Shown in pieces: positions 1 to 8,300 of a stretch of DNA of 10,047 nt. This DNA is from JANXSD01 sp038206385 (GTDB lineage: Bacteria; Bacteroidota; Bacteroidia; AKYH767-A; OLB10), in assembly GCA_038206385.1 (NCBI GenBank), contig JBBRAW010000115.1:1-10047 (forward strand), in the 5' to 3' direction. Under the pieces are notes generated by a model that was not told where the DNA came from, searched no databases, and saw only the letters and a list, made by a program, of their open reading frames with translations. Positions within the stretch are counted from its first letter, which is position 1. Every line of letters starts with the position of its first letter. The translations under genes and the position numbers were made by a program.

Positions 1-327
1 ACTTGCATGAATGTCCGTACGGGCGATTCGCTTTGCGATAATAATTTTTATAGGAGTATTCCATCAGAAATTCCGAATACAAAAGGCTTTTCAACAATAA
101 CAATTAAATGGACAGATGACAATGGAAATATATTTACATCAGATAACATTGTTCAATCTAGTAGTTCGTATTATAAAATCTTAAGTATCGAAAATTACAA
201 AGCTAATAGCTTGGGACAGCCAGTGAAGAAGTTACATATACAATTTACATGTTTGCTATACAATGCCACTTTAAATAAAACGATCCTTGCCGAAAATATG
301 GATGGAATAATTGGTATAGCCTATTAA
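1..327 (+). CDS. Hypothetical protein, C-terminal fragment (5' end outside window)
   Basis: The reading frame is open from the first base of the window to a TAA at 325-327, giving 108 residues. An ATG lies at 7-9, but codons upstream of it are also open (Thr-Cys). The visible part has no signal peptide or membrane segment, so I treat it as the 3' end of a longer gene. The fragment is polar and looks rich in beta strands, with alternating hydrophobic residues such as TITIKW, KLHIQF and a terminal GIIGIAY. This pattern resembles the C-terminal beta-sandwich of small secreted proteins or lipoproteins common in Bacteroidota, but that is only an impression of style. I do not recognise a family. 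It faces the transporter gene tail to tail, 117 bases away. The spacer (328-444) holds A/T tracts but no clear hairpin for either strand. Confidence 0.6.
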   Translation, partial: TCMNVRTGDSLCDNNFYRSIPSEIPNTKGFSTITIKWTDDNGNIFTSDNIVQSSSSYYKILSIENYKANSLGQPVKKLHIQFTCLLYNATLNKTILAENMDGIIGIAY

Positions 328-444
328 ACTATTTTAAATTTTTTTCAACCTTTACAAAATAACTTATGTAGTTAATTTTTAGAGCAAATAAGAATTTTTT
401 TATATACAGCATTCCTTGTACAAATGGATAAAAACAAACTTGTA

Positions 445-1350
445 TTATTCCTTAAGTTCAACCGCTGATTTTACCTTTTGTTTGCTAATTAAAAATACGC
501 CTCCTAAAATAGCAAGCATCGCAAATAGATGTAATGGATTAAGCGCTTCTCCATCAATTATCCCCCAAAATAGAGCAACAATAGGAATCAAATAAGTTAC
601 GGCAGAAGCAAATAATGGTGTTGAGATTTTTACCATTTGAAAATACAATACATTCGACAAAGCTGTTCCCATTAATCCAAGTAAGCATAAAAACCCAAAG
701 GCTGTCCATGCTCCAGGTTGATGTTGGAGTTTATAAGTAAAGTCGCTACTCAACAAAAAAATCGCATACGGTATTCCAACAAATAATAAAGAAATTCCAG
801 ATATTAAAATCGAATCGATATTGTTTAAAAAAGTTTTAATCGTATTCACACTTAGTCCATAAAATAAACATGCGATTACAATTAAAGCTGCATAGCCAGC
901 ATCGGAAGAAATCCCTCCATCAGCGCGAATAAGAATTAATCCAGCAGCTCCTAAAAACCCTACACCTACTCCTAGCATTTGTCTGCCTGTAAATTTTGAG
1001 TGAAAGAAAAATCCACCTACGAGCATCGTAAACATTGGTGTTAGCGCATTTAACATTCCTGCTAATGAACTATTAATTCGTGTTTGTGCTGTTGCAAATA
1101 AAAATGCAGGAATTCCTGATCCTAAAAATCCAACAACAGCTAAATATTTTAATGAAACTTTAGGAACTGTTTTTACTCTTCGTGCAATCAAAGGAAAAGA
1201 TGCTAAACATGCAACAGAAATTCTTATTGCTGCAAGTTGATCAGGACGAAAAACTTTCAATCCTTGCTTCATTAAAATAAATGAGCTTCCCCAAATTAAT
1301 GCGAGTGCTAATAATAAAAGCCATTTTATATTGGATTTATTTGATGTCAT
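445..1350 (-). CDS. EamA-family (DMT superfamily) inner-membrane transporter
   Basis: A 301-residue membrane protein with about ten hydrophobic segments, roughly at residues 8-28, 36-56, 68-88, 95-115, 122-142, 152-170, 178-200, 213-233, 244-264 and 272-289. These fall into two EamA repeats of five helices each. The N-terminal helix carries WGSSFILMKQGL and the penultimate region YLIPIVALFWGIIDGE; both are hallmark stretches of EamA proteins, whose known members export amino acids or other metabolites. Length and layout are normal for the family. A short charged tail (KQKVKSAVELKE) follows the last helix, fitting a cytoplasmic C-terminus. The substrate cannot be told from sequence. The ATG overlaps the helicase stop by four bases (ATGA), which points to translational coupling. 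It is the last gene of the block, and no convincing terminator follows it. Confidence 0.9.
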   Translation of the reverse strand: MTSNKSNIKWLLLLALALIWGSSFILMKQGLKVFRPDQLAAIRISVACLASFPLIARRVKTVPKVSLKYLAVVGFLGSGIPAFLFATAQTRINSSLAGMLNALTPMFTMLVGGFFFHSKFTGRQMLGVGVGFLGAAGLILIRADGGISSDAGYAALIVIACLFYGLSVNTIKTFLNNIDSILISGISLLFVGIPYAIFLLSSDFTYKLQHQPGAWTAFGFLCLLGLMGTALSNVLYFQMVKISTPLFASAVTYLIPIVALFWGIIDGEALNPLHLFAMLAILGGVFLISKQKVKSAVELKE

Positions 1351-2720
1351 TTAGCTCTTCTTGCTTTACCAAATTTCGTCGAATCACCTGGATTCTTACT
1401 CCTATTGCGTTTACTATTTGATGATTCCGTTTTGCTGTCTTTAAGAGCCTTTGCATTTTTTATTGCAAGAATCTTTGCTGCTTCTTTCTTCTCATGGAAT
1501 GCACCTTTAAAATTCGGATCATCTAAATGTTTCTGACGATCCATCTCGCGCGCCATCTCTTGTTTCTCATCATATTCAGTAGGAACTCTTCGCACACCTT
1601 CAGGGAAAATCGATTCAGGGATTGTTTGTTTAATTAATCGAGAAATCTTTTTTAAATGATATTCATCTGCGGGCGTTACAAACGTAATCGACTTACCAGT
1701 TTTGAATGCTCTTCCAGTTCTGCCAATACGATGAACGTAGTCTTCGTAAATAATCGGAGTATCAAAATTTATTACATGACTCACATCAACAATGTCTAAT
1801 CCGCGAGCAGCAACATCTGTACAAACTAATATACGAATTGGATCATTACGAAAAGCTTCCATTGCATTGATACGTGTTTGCTGAGTTTTATTTCCATGAA
1901 TAATTCGGACTTCATCAACACCATAAACTCGCTCTAAATATTTTCCAATATTAGAAGCAATAACTTTTGTTTTACAGAAGATAATCACTTTTGTAAATTC
2001 TTCCTCTGCTAAAAAATGTTCTAATAAATTCAACTTTGTTCGCATGTTAGGAACCTTAAAATATTCCTGACTTACGGTTTCTGCTGTGCGCACTTCTGGT
2101 GTAATGTGAATTTCAATTGGGAAATCAAGAAAATCACCTGATATTTTTTTTACAAGATCAGACATAGTTGCAGAGAACAATAAATTCTGTCTTTTCTGTG
2201 GAACAATTTCAAGAATTCGATGAAACTGATTCATGAAACTTTTATCCATCAATCGTTCTGCTTCATCCATCACAAAATGTTTAATCTTTCGTGAGTTGAT
2301 ATGACCTTCGAGATAGAGATCCAAAAATCTTCCTGGGCTTGCAACCAAAATATCGATCCCTTTTTTAATATCTGCAATTTGATTTTTAGCACCTGAACCA
2401 CCAAACACAACAGCATGACGAAGACCTGTATATTTTCCAAGATCTTCAATTGTTTTTCCAACCTGAATAGAAAGTTCACGAGTAGGAACTAATATTAACG
2501 CTCGAGGATCATCACCTTGAGGATAATTTAATATGCGCAACAAAGGCAATAGATATGCAGCAGTTTTTCCAGTTCCTGTTTGCGCAATTCCCATCACATC
2601 TTGACCACCTAAAATTGCCGGGATAGATTTTTCCTGGATAGCCGTTGGTGTGGTATAACCCATCTCTGCAATCGCATTTAGCAGTTGTTTGTTTAATTTA
2701 AAGTCATGGAATGATTGCAA
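1347..2720 (-). CDS. DEAD-box-family ATP-dependent RNA helicase (RhlE-like) with DEAE motif II
   Basis: A 457-residue superfamily 2 RNA helicase that would use ATP to unwind or remodel RNA in the cytoplasm. Motifs run in the expected order: Q motif (PTAIQ, 25-29), motif I AQTGTGKT (46-53), Ia PTREL (79-83), Ib SPGR (128-131), motif II DEAE (152-155), motif III SAT (183-185), motif IV IIFCKTK (246-252), motif V ARGLD (305-309) and motif VI HRIGRTGR (330-337). The basic, low-complexity tail after about residue 380, ending GKARRAK, is typical of RhlE/CsdA-like bacterial helicases and probably binds RNA. Motif II reads DEAE instead of the usual DEAD. The start is TTG at 2718-2720: an in-frame stop lies at 2727-2729, only AAT and ATT codons lie between, and the next Met is residue 20, inside the Q-motif region. 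It follows pheT by 37 bases and overlaps the transporter by four. The exact RNA target is unknown. Confidence 0.93.
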   Translation of the reverse strand: MQSFHDFKLNKQLLNAIAEMGYTTPTAIQEKSIPAILGGQDVMGIAQTGTGKTAAYLLPLLRILNYPQGDDPRALILVPTRELSIQVGKTIEDLGKYTGLRHAVVFGGSGAKNQIADIKKGIDILVASPGRFLDLYLEGHINSRKIKHFVMDEAERLMDKSFMNQFHRILEIVPQKRQNLLFSATMSDLVKKISGDFLDFPIEIHITPEVRTAETVSQEYFKVPNMRTKLNLLEHFLAEEEFTKVIIFCKTKVIASNIGKYLERVYGVDEVRIIHGNKTQQTRINAMEAFRNDPIRILVCTDVAARGLDIVDVSHVINFDTPIIYEDYVHRIGRTGRAFKTGKSITFVTPADEYHLKKISRLIKQTIPESIFPEGVRRVPTEYDEKQEMAREMDRQKHLDDPNFKGAFHEKKEAAKILAIKNAKALKDSKTESSNSKRNRSKNPGDSTKFGKARRAK

Positions 2721-2757
2721 AATATTTTATTTAAATACTATTATTAAAATTGAATAA

Positions 2758-5196
2758 TTAATTTTTTCTGATTTGAGCACCTAACTTTTCTTCAAACTGC
2801 TTCATCAATTTATTCATCACGCCATCAATTTGTTTATCTTGTAAAGTACTTTCTTCATCGCTAAGTGTAAATGCTAATGCATAGGATTTTTTTCCTTCGC
2901 CAATTTTTTCACCTTCATAAACATCAAACAGATTAACATTTTTCAGTAATTTAGGTTCTGTAGAATAGGCTAATTGCTCGATCGCATCATAATGAACAGA
3001 GCGATCAAGTAACATCGACAAATCACGACGCACTTCTGGATATTTTGGTGCTTCTTTTGCTTTTTCATCTTTAACTGGAACAAGTTTCATTAATACATCA
3101 AGGTTAAATTCGGCATATAAAACTTGTTGTGATACATCAGCAGATTTAAGAATTGGCTTATTCACTAATCCTAAAACTACAATTTGTTTTCCCTTTGCTT
3201 CAAACTTTAATGCAGCTGCAAAAGTAGCATCATGGTATTCCGATAATTTTAATTGCGTACGTGTATTTACACCAATACTTTCTAAAAGATTAGTAACAAT
3301 CGCTTTCAGATAATAAATATCAAAATCAGTAGCTTTAATTTTCCAATGCTCTTCATGACGATTTCCGCTTATCCACAAAGCAAGATTTTTTTGCTCATGA
3401 TAACGATTATTTATCTTCAAATAAGTCTTTCCTGTTTCAAAAAATTTAAGATCTTTTTGCTTTCTGTTAATATTGTATGATAACGATTCTAACCCTGTTA
3501 AAAGCATCGTATGACGAAGCATTCCAAGATCATTACTTAGAGGATTTAATACTTTTATGGCTTCTGAATTTTCAGGAAGAGCAATAACATCTGTACTAGA
3601 TATTTTTGTTAAACTGTTATTGAGGATTTCATTAAATCCATTTGCAACCAGCCATTCACCTAATCGATAATTTATTGCTTCTGGATCAGGTTTTGTAACT
3701 GCAGCAATCGAGATGCTTAATTTTTTCGGTAATGTAATTGTATTGTATCCATAAATTCTTAAAATCTCTTCAACAACATCAGCCTGACGAGTAACTTCTA
3801 CTTTAAAAGGAGGAATACTTAAAATTAATTCTTGATCACTTTCCTTAACAATCTTAATTTGTAAATCTGTTAGGATTCTTTTGATCTCTTCTTTTGCAAG
3901 ATCATTACCAGTTAGCATATTTACATAATCCAATGATAAAATAATTTCTTTCCATTGAACTGGTTCAGGATAAATATCAATAATATCGGAACTAACTTTT
4001 CCACCTGCTAATTCAGTGATAAGTTTTGCTGCAAATTTTAATGCATAAACAGTTATTTCAGGATCAGTACCTCGTTCAAAACGAAATGACGAATCTGTAT
4101 GTAAACCATGTGCACGAGCTGCTTTTCGAACTTGCACAGGATTAAAACATGCACTCTCTAAAAATAAATTTGTAGTTTGTGATGAAACACCAGAATGCAT
4201 TCCACCAAAAACTCCAGCGATGCATAATCCACCACTATCATCAGCAATCATTAACTCAGTACCATTGAGCTCATGTTCTATTTCATCGAGCGTAGTAAAC
4301 TTATCTCCTTTGTTTAATGTACCAACAATAATTTTATTTCCTGCAATTTTATCGGCATCAAATGCATGCATCGGTTGACCTAAAGCAAACATTACATAAT
4401 TTCCAATATCAACAATATTATTGATAGAGCGAACGCCAATACTTTTCAATTTATTTTTCAACCATGTTGGTGATTCGTCAATGCGTACTCCATCAATTTG
4501 GATTCCCGAATAACGCAAACAAGAATTAACATCTTTCACTTCAACAGAAATTGCATTTGATGTTTTTTCAACTTTGATATCATTAACATCAGGTAATATA
4601 AGTTTTAAATTATTTTCCTTTCCAAGTAGCGCTTTCAAATCACGCGCTACACCAAGGTGTGAAGCTGCATCTGCACGATTAGGTGTTAAACCAATTTCAA
4701 AAATCCAATCTTGTTCCACTTGAAAATAATCAGCTGCGGACAATCCCACTTGTGTATCTTCCGGAAGAATCATAATTCCAGCATGCGATTCTCCCAATCC
4801 GATTTCATCTTCAGCGCAAATCATTCCTTCTGAATTCTCACCACGAATTTTAGAATTTTTAATCGTAAAAGAATCACTATGAGAAGGAAATAATATTGCT
4901 CCAGGTAATGCAACAATTACTTTTTGTCCTGCTGCAACATTTGGCGCACCGCATACAATTTGCTTTGGTTCACCATCACCAACTTCAACAGTAGTGATTT
5001 TTAATCGATCCGCATTTGGATGTTGAATGCAAGTAAGAATTTGTCCAACGACGATTCTGGCAAGGCCACCCTGTAAACTTTGCCAATGTTCAAGATGCTC
5101 TACCTCGAGTCCGCATCCAGTAAGTAATATTGAAATTTCTTGTGGACTTTGTGTAAAAGGAAGAAATTGTTTGAGCCAGTTATAAGCAATTTTCAT
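2758..5196 (-). CDS. pheT: Phenylalanine--tRNA ligase beta subunit
   Basis: The 812-residue beta chain of the alpha2-beta2 phenylalanyl-tRNA synthetase, which charges tRNA-Phe in the cytoplasm. The full bacterial domain order is present. An N-terminal region (MKIAYNWLKQFLP) leads into an EMAP/OB-fold tRNA-binding domain at about 42-150 (HPNADRLKI at 59-67, GAPNV at 83-87, SEGMICAEDE at 122-131). The B3/B4 editing region lies at about 225-395 (NIVDIGNYVM, GQPMHAFDADKI, ESACFNP, RFERGTDPE). A B5 domain spans about 410-485 (RQADVVEEILRIYGY), then the synthetase-like core at about 490-710. A C-terminal anticodon-binding FDX-ACB domain starts near 718 (PKYPEVRRDLSMLL). Length is normal and nothing is missing. 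The alpha-subunit gene pheS is not adjacent, which is common in Bacteroidota. The ATG has no Shine-Dalgarno; a TACCTTTG promoter box lies 29 bases upstream. Confidence 0.98.
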   Translation of the reverse strand: MKIAYNWLKQFLPFTQSPQEISILLTGCGLEVEHLEHWQSLQGGLARIVVGQILTCIQHPNADRLKITTVEVGDGEPKQIVCGAPNVAAGQKVIVALPGAILFPSHSDSFTIKNSKIRGENSEGMICAEDEIGLGESHAGIMILPEDTQVGLSAADYFQVEQDWIFEIGLTPNRADAASHLGVARDLKALLGKENNLKLILPDVNDIKVEKTSNAISVEVKDVNSCLRYSGIQIDGVRIDESPTWLKNKLKSIGVRSINNIVDIGNYVMFALGQPMHAFDADKIAGNKIIVGTLNKGDKFTTLDEIEHELNGTELMIADDSGGLCIAGVFGGMHSGVSSQTTNLFLESACFNPVQVRKAARAHGLHTDSSFRFERGTDPEITVYALKFAAKLITELAGGKVSSDIIDIYPEPVQWKEIILSLDYVNMLTGNDLAKEEIKRILTDLQIKIVKESDQELILSIPPFKVEVTRQADVVEEILRIYGYNTITLPKKLSISIAAVTKPDPEAINYRLGEWLVANGFNEILNNSLTKISSTDVIALPENSEAIKVLNPLSNDLGMLRHTMLLTGLESLSYNINRKQKDLKFFETGKTYLKINNRYHEQKNLALWISGNRHEEHWKIKATDFDIYYLKAIVTNLLESIGVNTRTQLKLSEYHDATFAAALKFEAKGKQIVVLGLVNKPILKSADVSQQVLYAEFNLDVLMKLVPVKDEKAKEAPKYPEVRRDLSMLLDRSVHYDAIEQLAYSTEPKLLKNVNLFDVYEGEKIGEGKKSYALAFTLSDEESTLQDKQIDGVMNKLMKQFEEKLGAQIRKN

Positions 5197-5224
5197 AGAA
5201 TCGTCAATGAATGAAATAAGGCTG

Positions 5225-5254
5225 CAAAGGTATCAAAACGAAGGCGACCGAAAA
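5225..5254 (-). promoter_or_regulatory. Candidate pheT promoter (Bacteroidota TAnnTTTG type)
   Basis: Read on the minus strand, positions 5232-5225 are TACCTTTG, a perfect match to the Bacteroidota -7 box TAnnTTTG. A weak -33-like TTTTCG lies at 5254-5249, with 16 bases between the two elements. The start of transcription would fall near 5219, giving a leader of only about 20-25 bases before the pheT ATG. It lies downstream of the surface-protein terminator, which fits an independent start for the pheT-helicase-transporter unit. Confidence 0.55.
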
Positions 5255-5308
5255 GTATTTTTCCTCTAATGATAAAGATAATTAAGGCCATTCTACATAA
5301 AAATCCAT

Positions 5309-5333
5309 AAAAAAGACCGCTTTTTAGGCGGTC
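5309..5333 (-). terminator. Intrinsic terminator of the T9SS surface-protein gene
   Basis: On the minus strand, GACCGC (5333-5328) pairs perfectly with GCGGTC (5320-5315) around a 7-base loop, and six T residues follow at 5314-5309. The stem begins 22 bases after the stop codon of the large surface-protein gene. In this AT-rich region a perfect GC-rich stem with a T tract is a strong signal. It separates that gene from pheT, which is read in the same direction. Confidence 0.88.
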
Positions 5334-5355
5334 CTTAAATTTATCACGGAGGAAA

Positions 5356-8300
5356 CTATCGTCGGAGGATCACATATCCTGCTTTTGTACTTTCATTATT
5401 TCCAGGAATAAAAACATAATAATAAGTTCCATTAGGAAGTACTTGACCAATTTTAATACGATCACTATTGGAGAAACCGTTCCATGAATTATCATAATGA
5501 TCTTTTTCATAAACCATATCGCCCCAACGGTTAAATATTTTCAAGATAGCATCAGGATATCTTGCTACATCAGAAATCACAAAGTAATCATTAACACCAT
5601 CACCATTAGGAGAGAAACCGGTTGGAATAAAAAGTGAATCACAAGTAACATTTACAATAACAGAATCAACGGTAGCGCAACCGAGCGTATCAGAAACAAT
5701 CACTGTAAACACCGTTGTTGATGAAGGATTAATAATTGTTGATGCTGCATTCGGCGAAGTACAAAGATTTGCTGGTGACCAACTATAATTGAATCCACCA
5801 GAAGCAGTAATTGTTATAAGCGAATCACAATGAATTGTTGAACCTGGTGACACCACAACAAAAGGCAATGTGTTTACACTAATAATAATTGGTCCCGCAT
5901 TAAAAACTCCACAAGCAGCTGTTGCTTGAATGGAATAATCGCCAGCTTGCAATACAGTAAGTTGATGAAGCGTATCACCAACTAAAAGTGTGTTATTTAA
6001 ATACCAGTTATAACTTACATTTGAATATGCTGGTACACTCAGATTTATTGAATCACCAATACAAATTGTATTTAATCCTGAATTACTAATATTCAATGAT
6101 GAGCTATCAACAATCGTTATGGTATTAGAATTCAAACATCCAATGGAATCAGTAATTTGTAAAGTATAAATTCCTGCATTTAAACTATCGATAACATTTA
6201 TAGTATCACTAGTTGACCAACTAAAAGTGTAAGGCGAAACACCACCTGTAGGGTTCGAAATAATATTTGCAAAAATTCCGGCAATACACTTTGCACTTGA
6301 TGAAATAATATTTGAAAGTATCGGTGCATTTAATGCTTGAACAGAATCCACAAGTGTAACAGCACATAAATTTAGATCTGTAACAGTAACTGAATATATT
6401 CCAAAGAGAAGATTTGATTGATTTTGAAGAACACTTGAATTATTCCATAAGAAAGAATAAATTGGTGTACCACCATTTACACTTAATGCAATTGCACCAG
6501 AACTATCTCCTGCACATTTAATATTTGTCACCAATAAGCTAGCTGACAAAGAACTATCTGGTTGAAGAATGGTATCCGAAACACTAAGTGTACATCCATT
6601 AGAATCAACAATCACAACTGAATAAAAACCAGCTGTTAGATTCGAAATATCTTCAATAGTATCAGTAGTACTCCACGTAAAAGTATATGGTAATGTACCA
6701 CCTTGCGGTTGCAGATCGATGGCTCCAGTACTATCATTATGACAAAGCACGGGTTGTAAACTAGACAGCGCAGTTAAAGGAACTAATGGTCCAGTTACTG
6801 TATCAATCATTGTTACAGCGCAGCCAAATGTATCACTTAATAATAGTGTATAAAATCCTGTTGCAAGACTATCAATATCTTGAGTGACTTCGGAATTACT
6901 CCAGTTAATTAGGTAGGGTGCATAACCAGTTATAGTGATATCAATCGCGCCTAAACTATCACCAAAGCAACGGTTATTAGTAATTGCAGTTGTAACTTGT
7001 GGTGATGCATGCACGGTAATAAAAAAGTATGCTGTATCACAACGTGATGGAAGTCCATTATCACAAACTTGATAAGCAATAGAATCTAATCCATTGTAAA
7101 ATGGATTAGAAATGTAAGAAATTTGTTGTAGTGAAGTTACTGTTGCTGTTCCATGAAACGGTCCTGAAAGTAGTGTTACAAATAAGGAATCCCCTTCAGG
7201 ATCGGTATCATTTATTAATACATCATAAACAATAGAATCTACAGAGCACAATGATGTAGAATCATTCAATGCAATTGGTGCATCGTTTTTAGGAATTACA
7301 GTTATAATAACAATTGCAGTATCACATAAAATTGGAGAACCATTATCACAAATAATATAAATTAATGTATCATTCGAAGAGAAATTTGGATTAGGGCAAT
7401 ACGTAATTATTCCTGTCAAAGTATCCACTGTTGCTGTACCATTATTTGGACCTGTTAATATTGCAAGTGAACCAAATTGAATTCCATTTTCTACATCTGT
7501 ATCATTCAACAAAACTGCTATTTGAACACATGTATCTTCAGGAGTAGAAATTGTATCATCAATGGCTAATGGTGCATCATTTACTGGAAGCACATTAATA
7601 TAAATCCATGCACTATCACAATAAACAGGGAAACCAGAATCACAAATTGAATAGTGAATACTATCGGCACCAAAGAAATTTAAAGTTGGAGTATACGTTA
7701 TTGCACCAGTTAGTACATTAACAATTGCAGTACCATTTGATGGGCCACCAATTATTTGAACCGCTCCAGGATTAATATTATTATCAGGGTCTGTATCATT
7801 TCCTAATTCAATTATTACTGTTACAGAATCTTCATTCGTAACGATCGTATCATTGATTGCATCTGGAGGATTATTAACAAATACAACAACTGAATCTATT
7901 CCATCACAACCGAGACTATCCGTTACAATTACTAAAAATTGTTGCGTAGTAAATACAGTTGCAATAGGATTTGAAATTGAACTATCATTTAAATAAATTG
8001 CTGAATTCCATATATAAACGTATGGTGAAAATCCAGAACTTGCAGTAGGTGACCCGCCAAGATTTACAGGAACTCCCGAAGTGGTAAATTGATCAGGACC
8101 TGCATCTACTATTGGATTTGGATTTGAAGTAATAATAACGGTATCTGAACTTGAACAAGCACCATTAGTAATTGTCCATACAAATAAATTCTGACCGATT
8201 GAAAGATTACTAATTGTTGTAAGTGATGCAGTTGAAGTATCAACAATTGCTGTACCTAAACTATTCCATAAACCTGTTCCTACTAAAGGATCATTTCCTT

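Noticed and set aside
328..444. Possible terminator between the two convergent genes, including the ACAA-AC-TTGT palindrome at 434-443 and TTGTACAA at 416-423
   Set aside because: The stems are only four bases, AT-rich and with loops too small to fold. I see no GC-rich hairpin, so no terminator is called for either gene.
2270..2479. Short open frame (69 codons) on the minus strand
   Set aside because: It lies wholly inside the helicase gene in another frame. The helicase frame there encodes conserved motifs, so this is a shadow.
2721..2757. Separate promoter for the helicase in the gap after pheT
   Set aside because: The gap is almost pure A/T but has no full TAnnTTTG box. The nearest match, TATTTTG at the start codon itself, is one base short and badly placed.
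5197..5355. T-box or other riboswitch leader for pheT
   Set aside because: The only structured element is the terminator of the preceding gene. The leader after the predicted promoter is about 20-25 bases, too short for a riboswitch.
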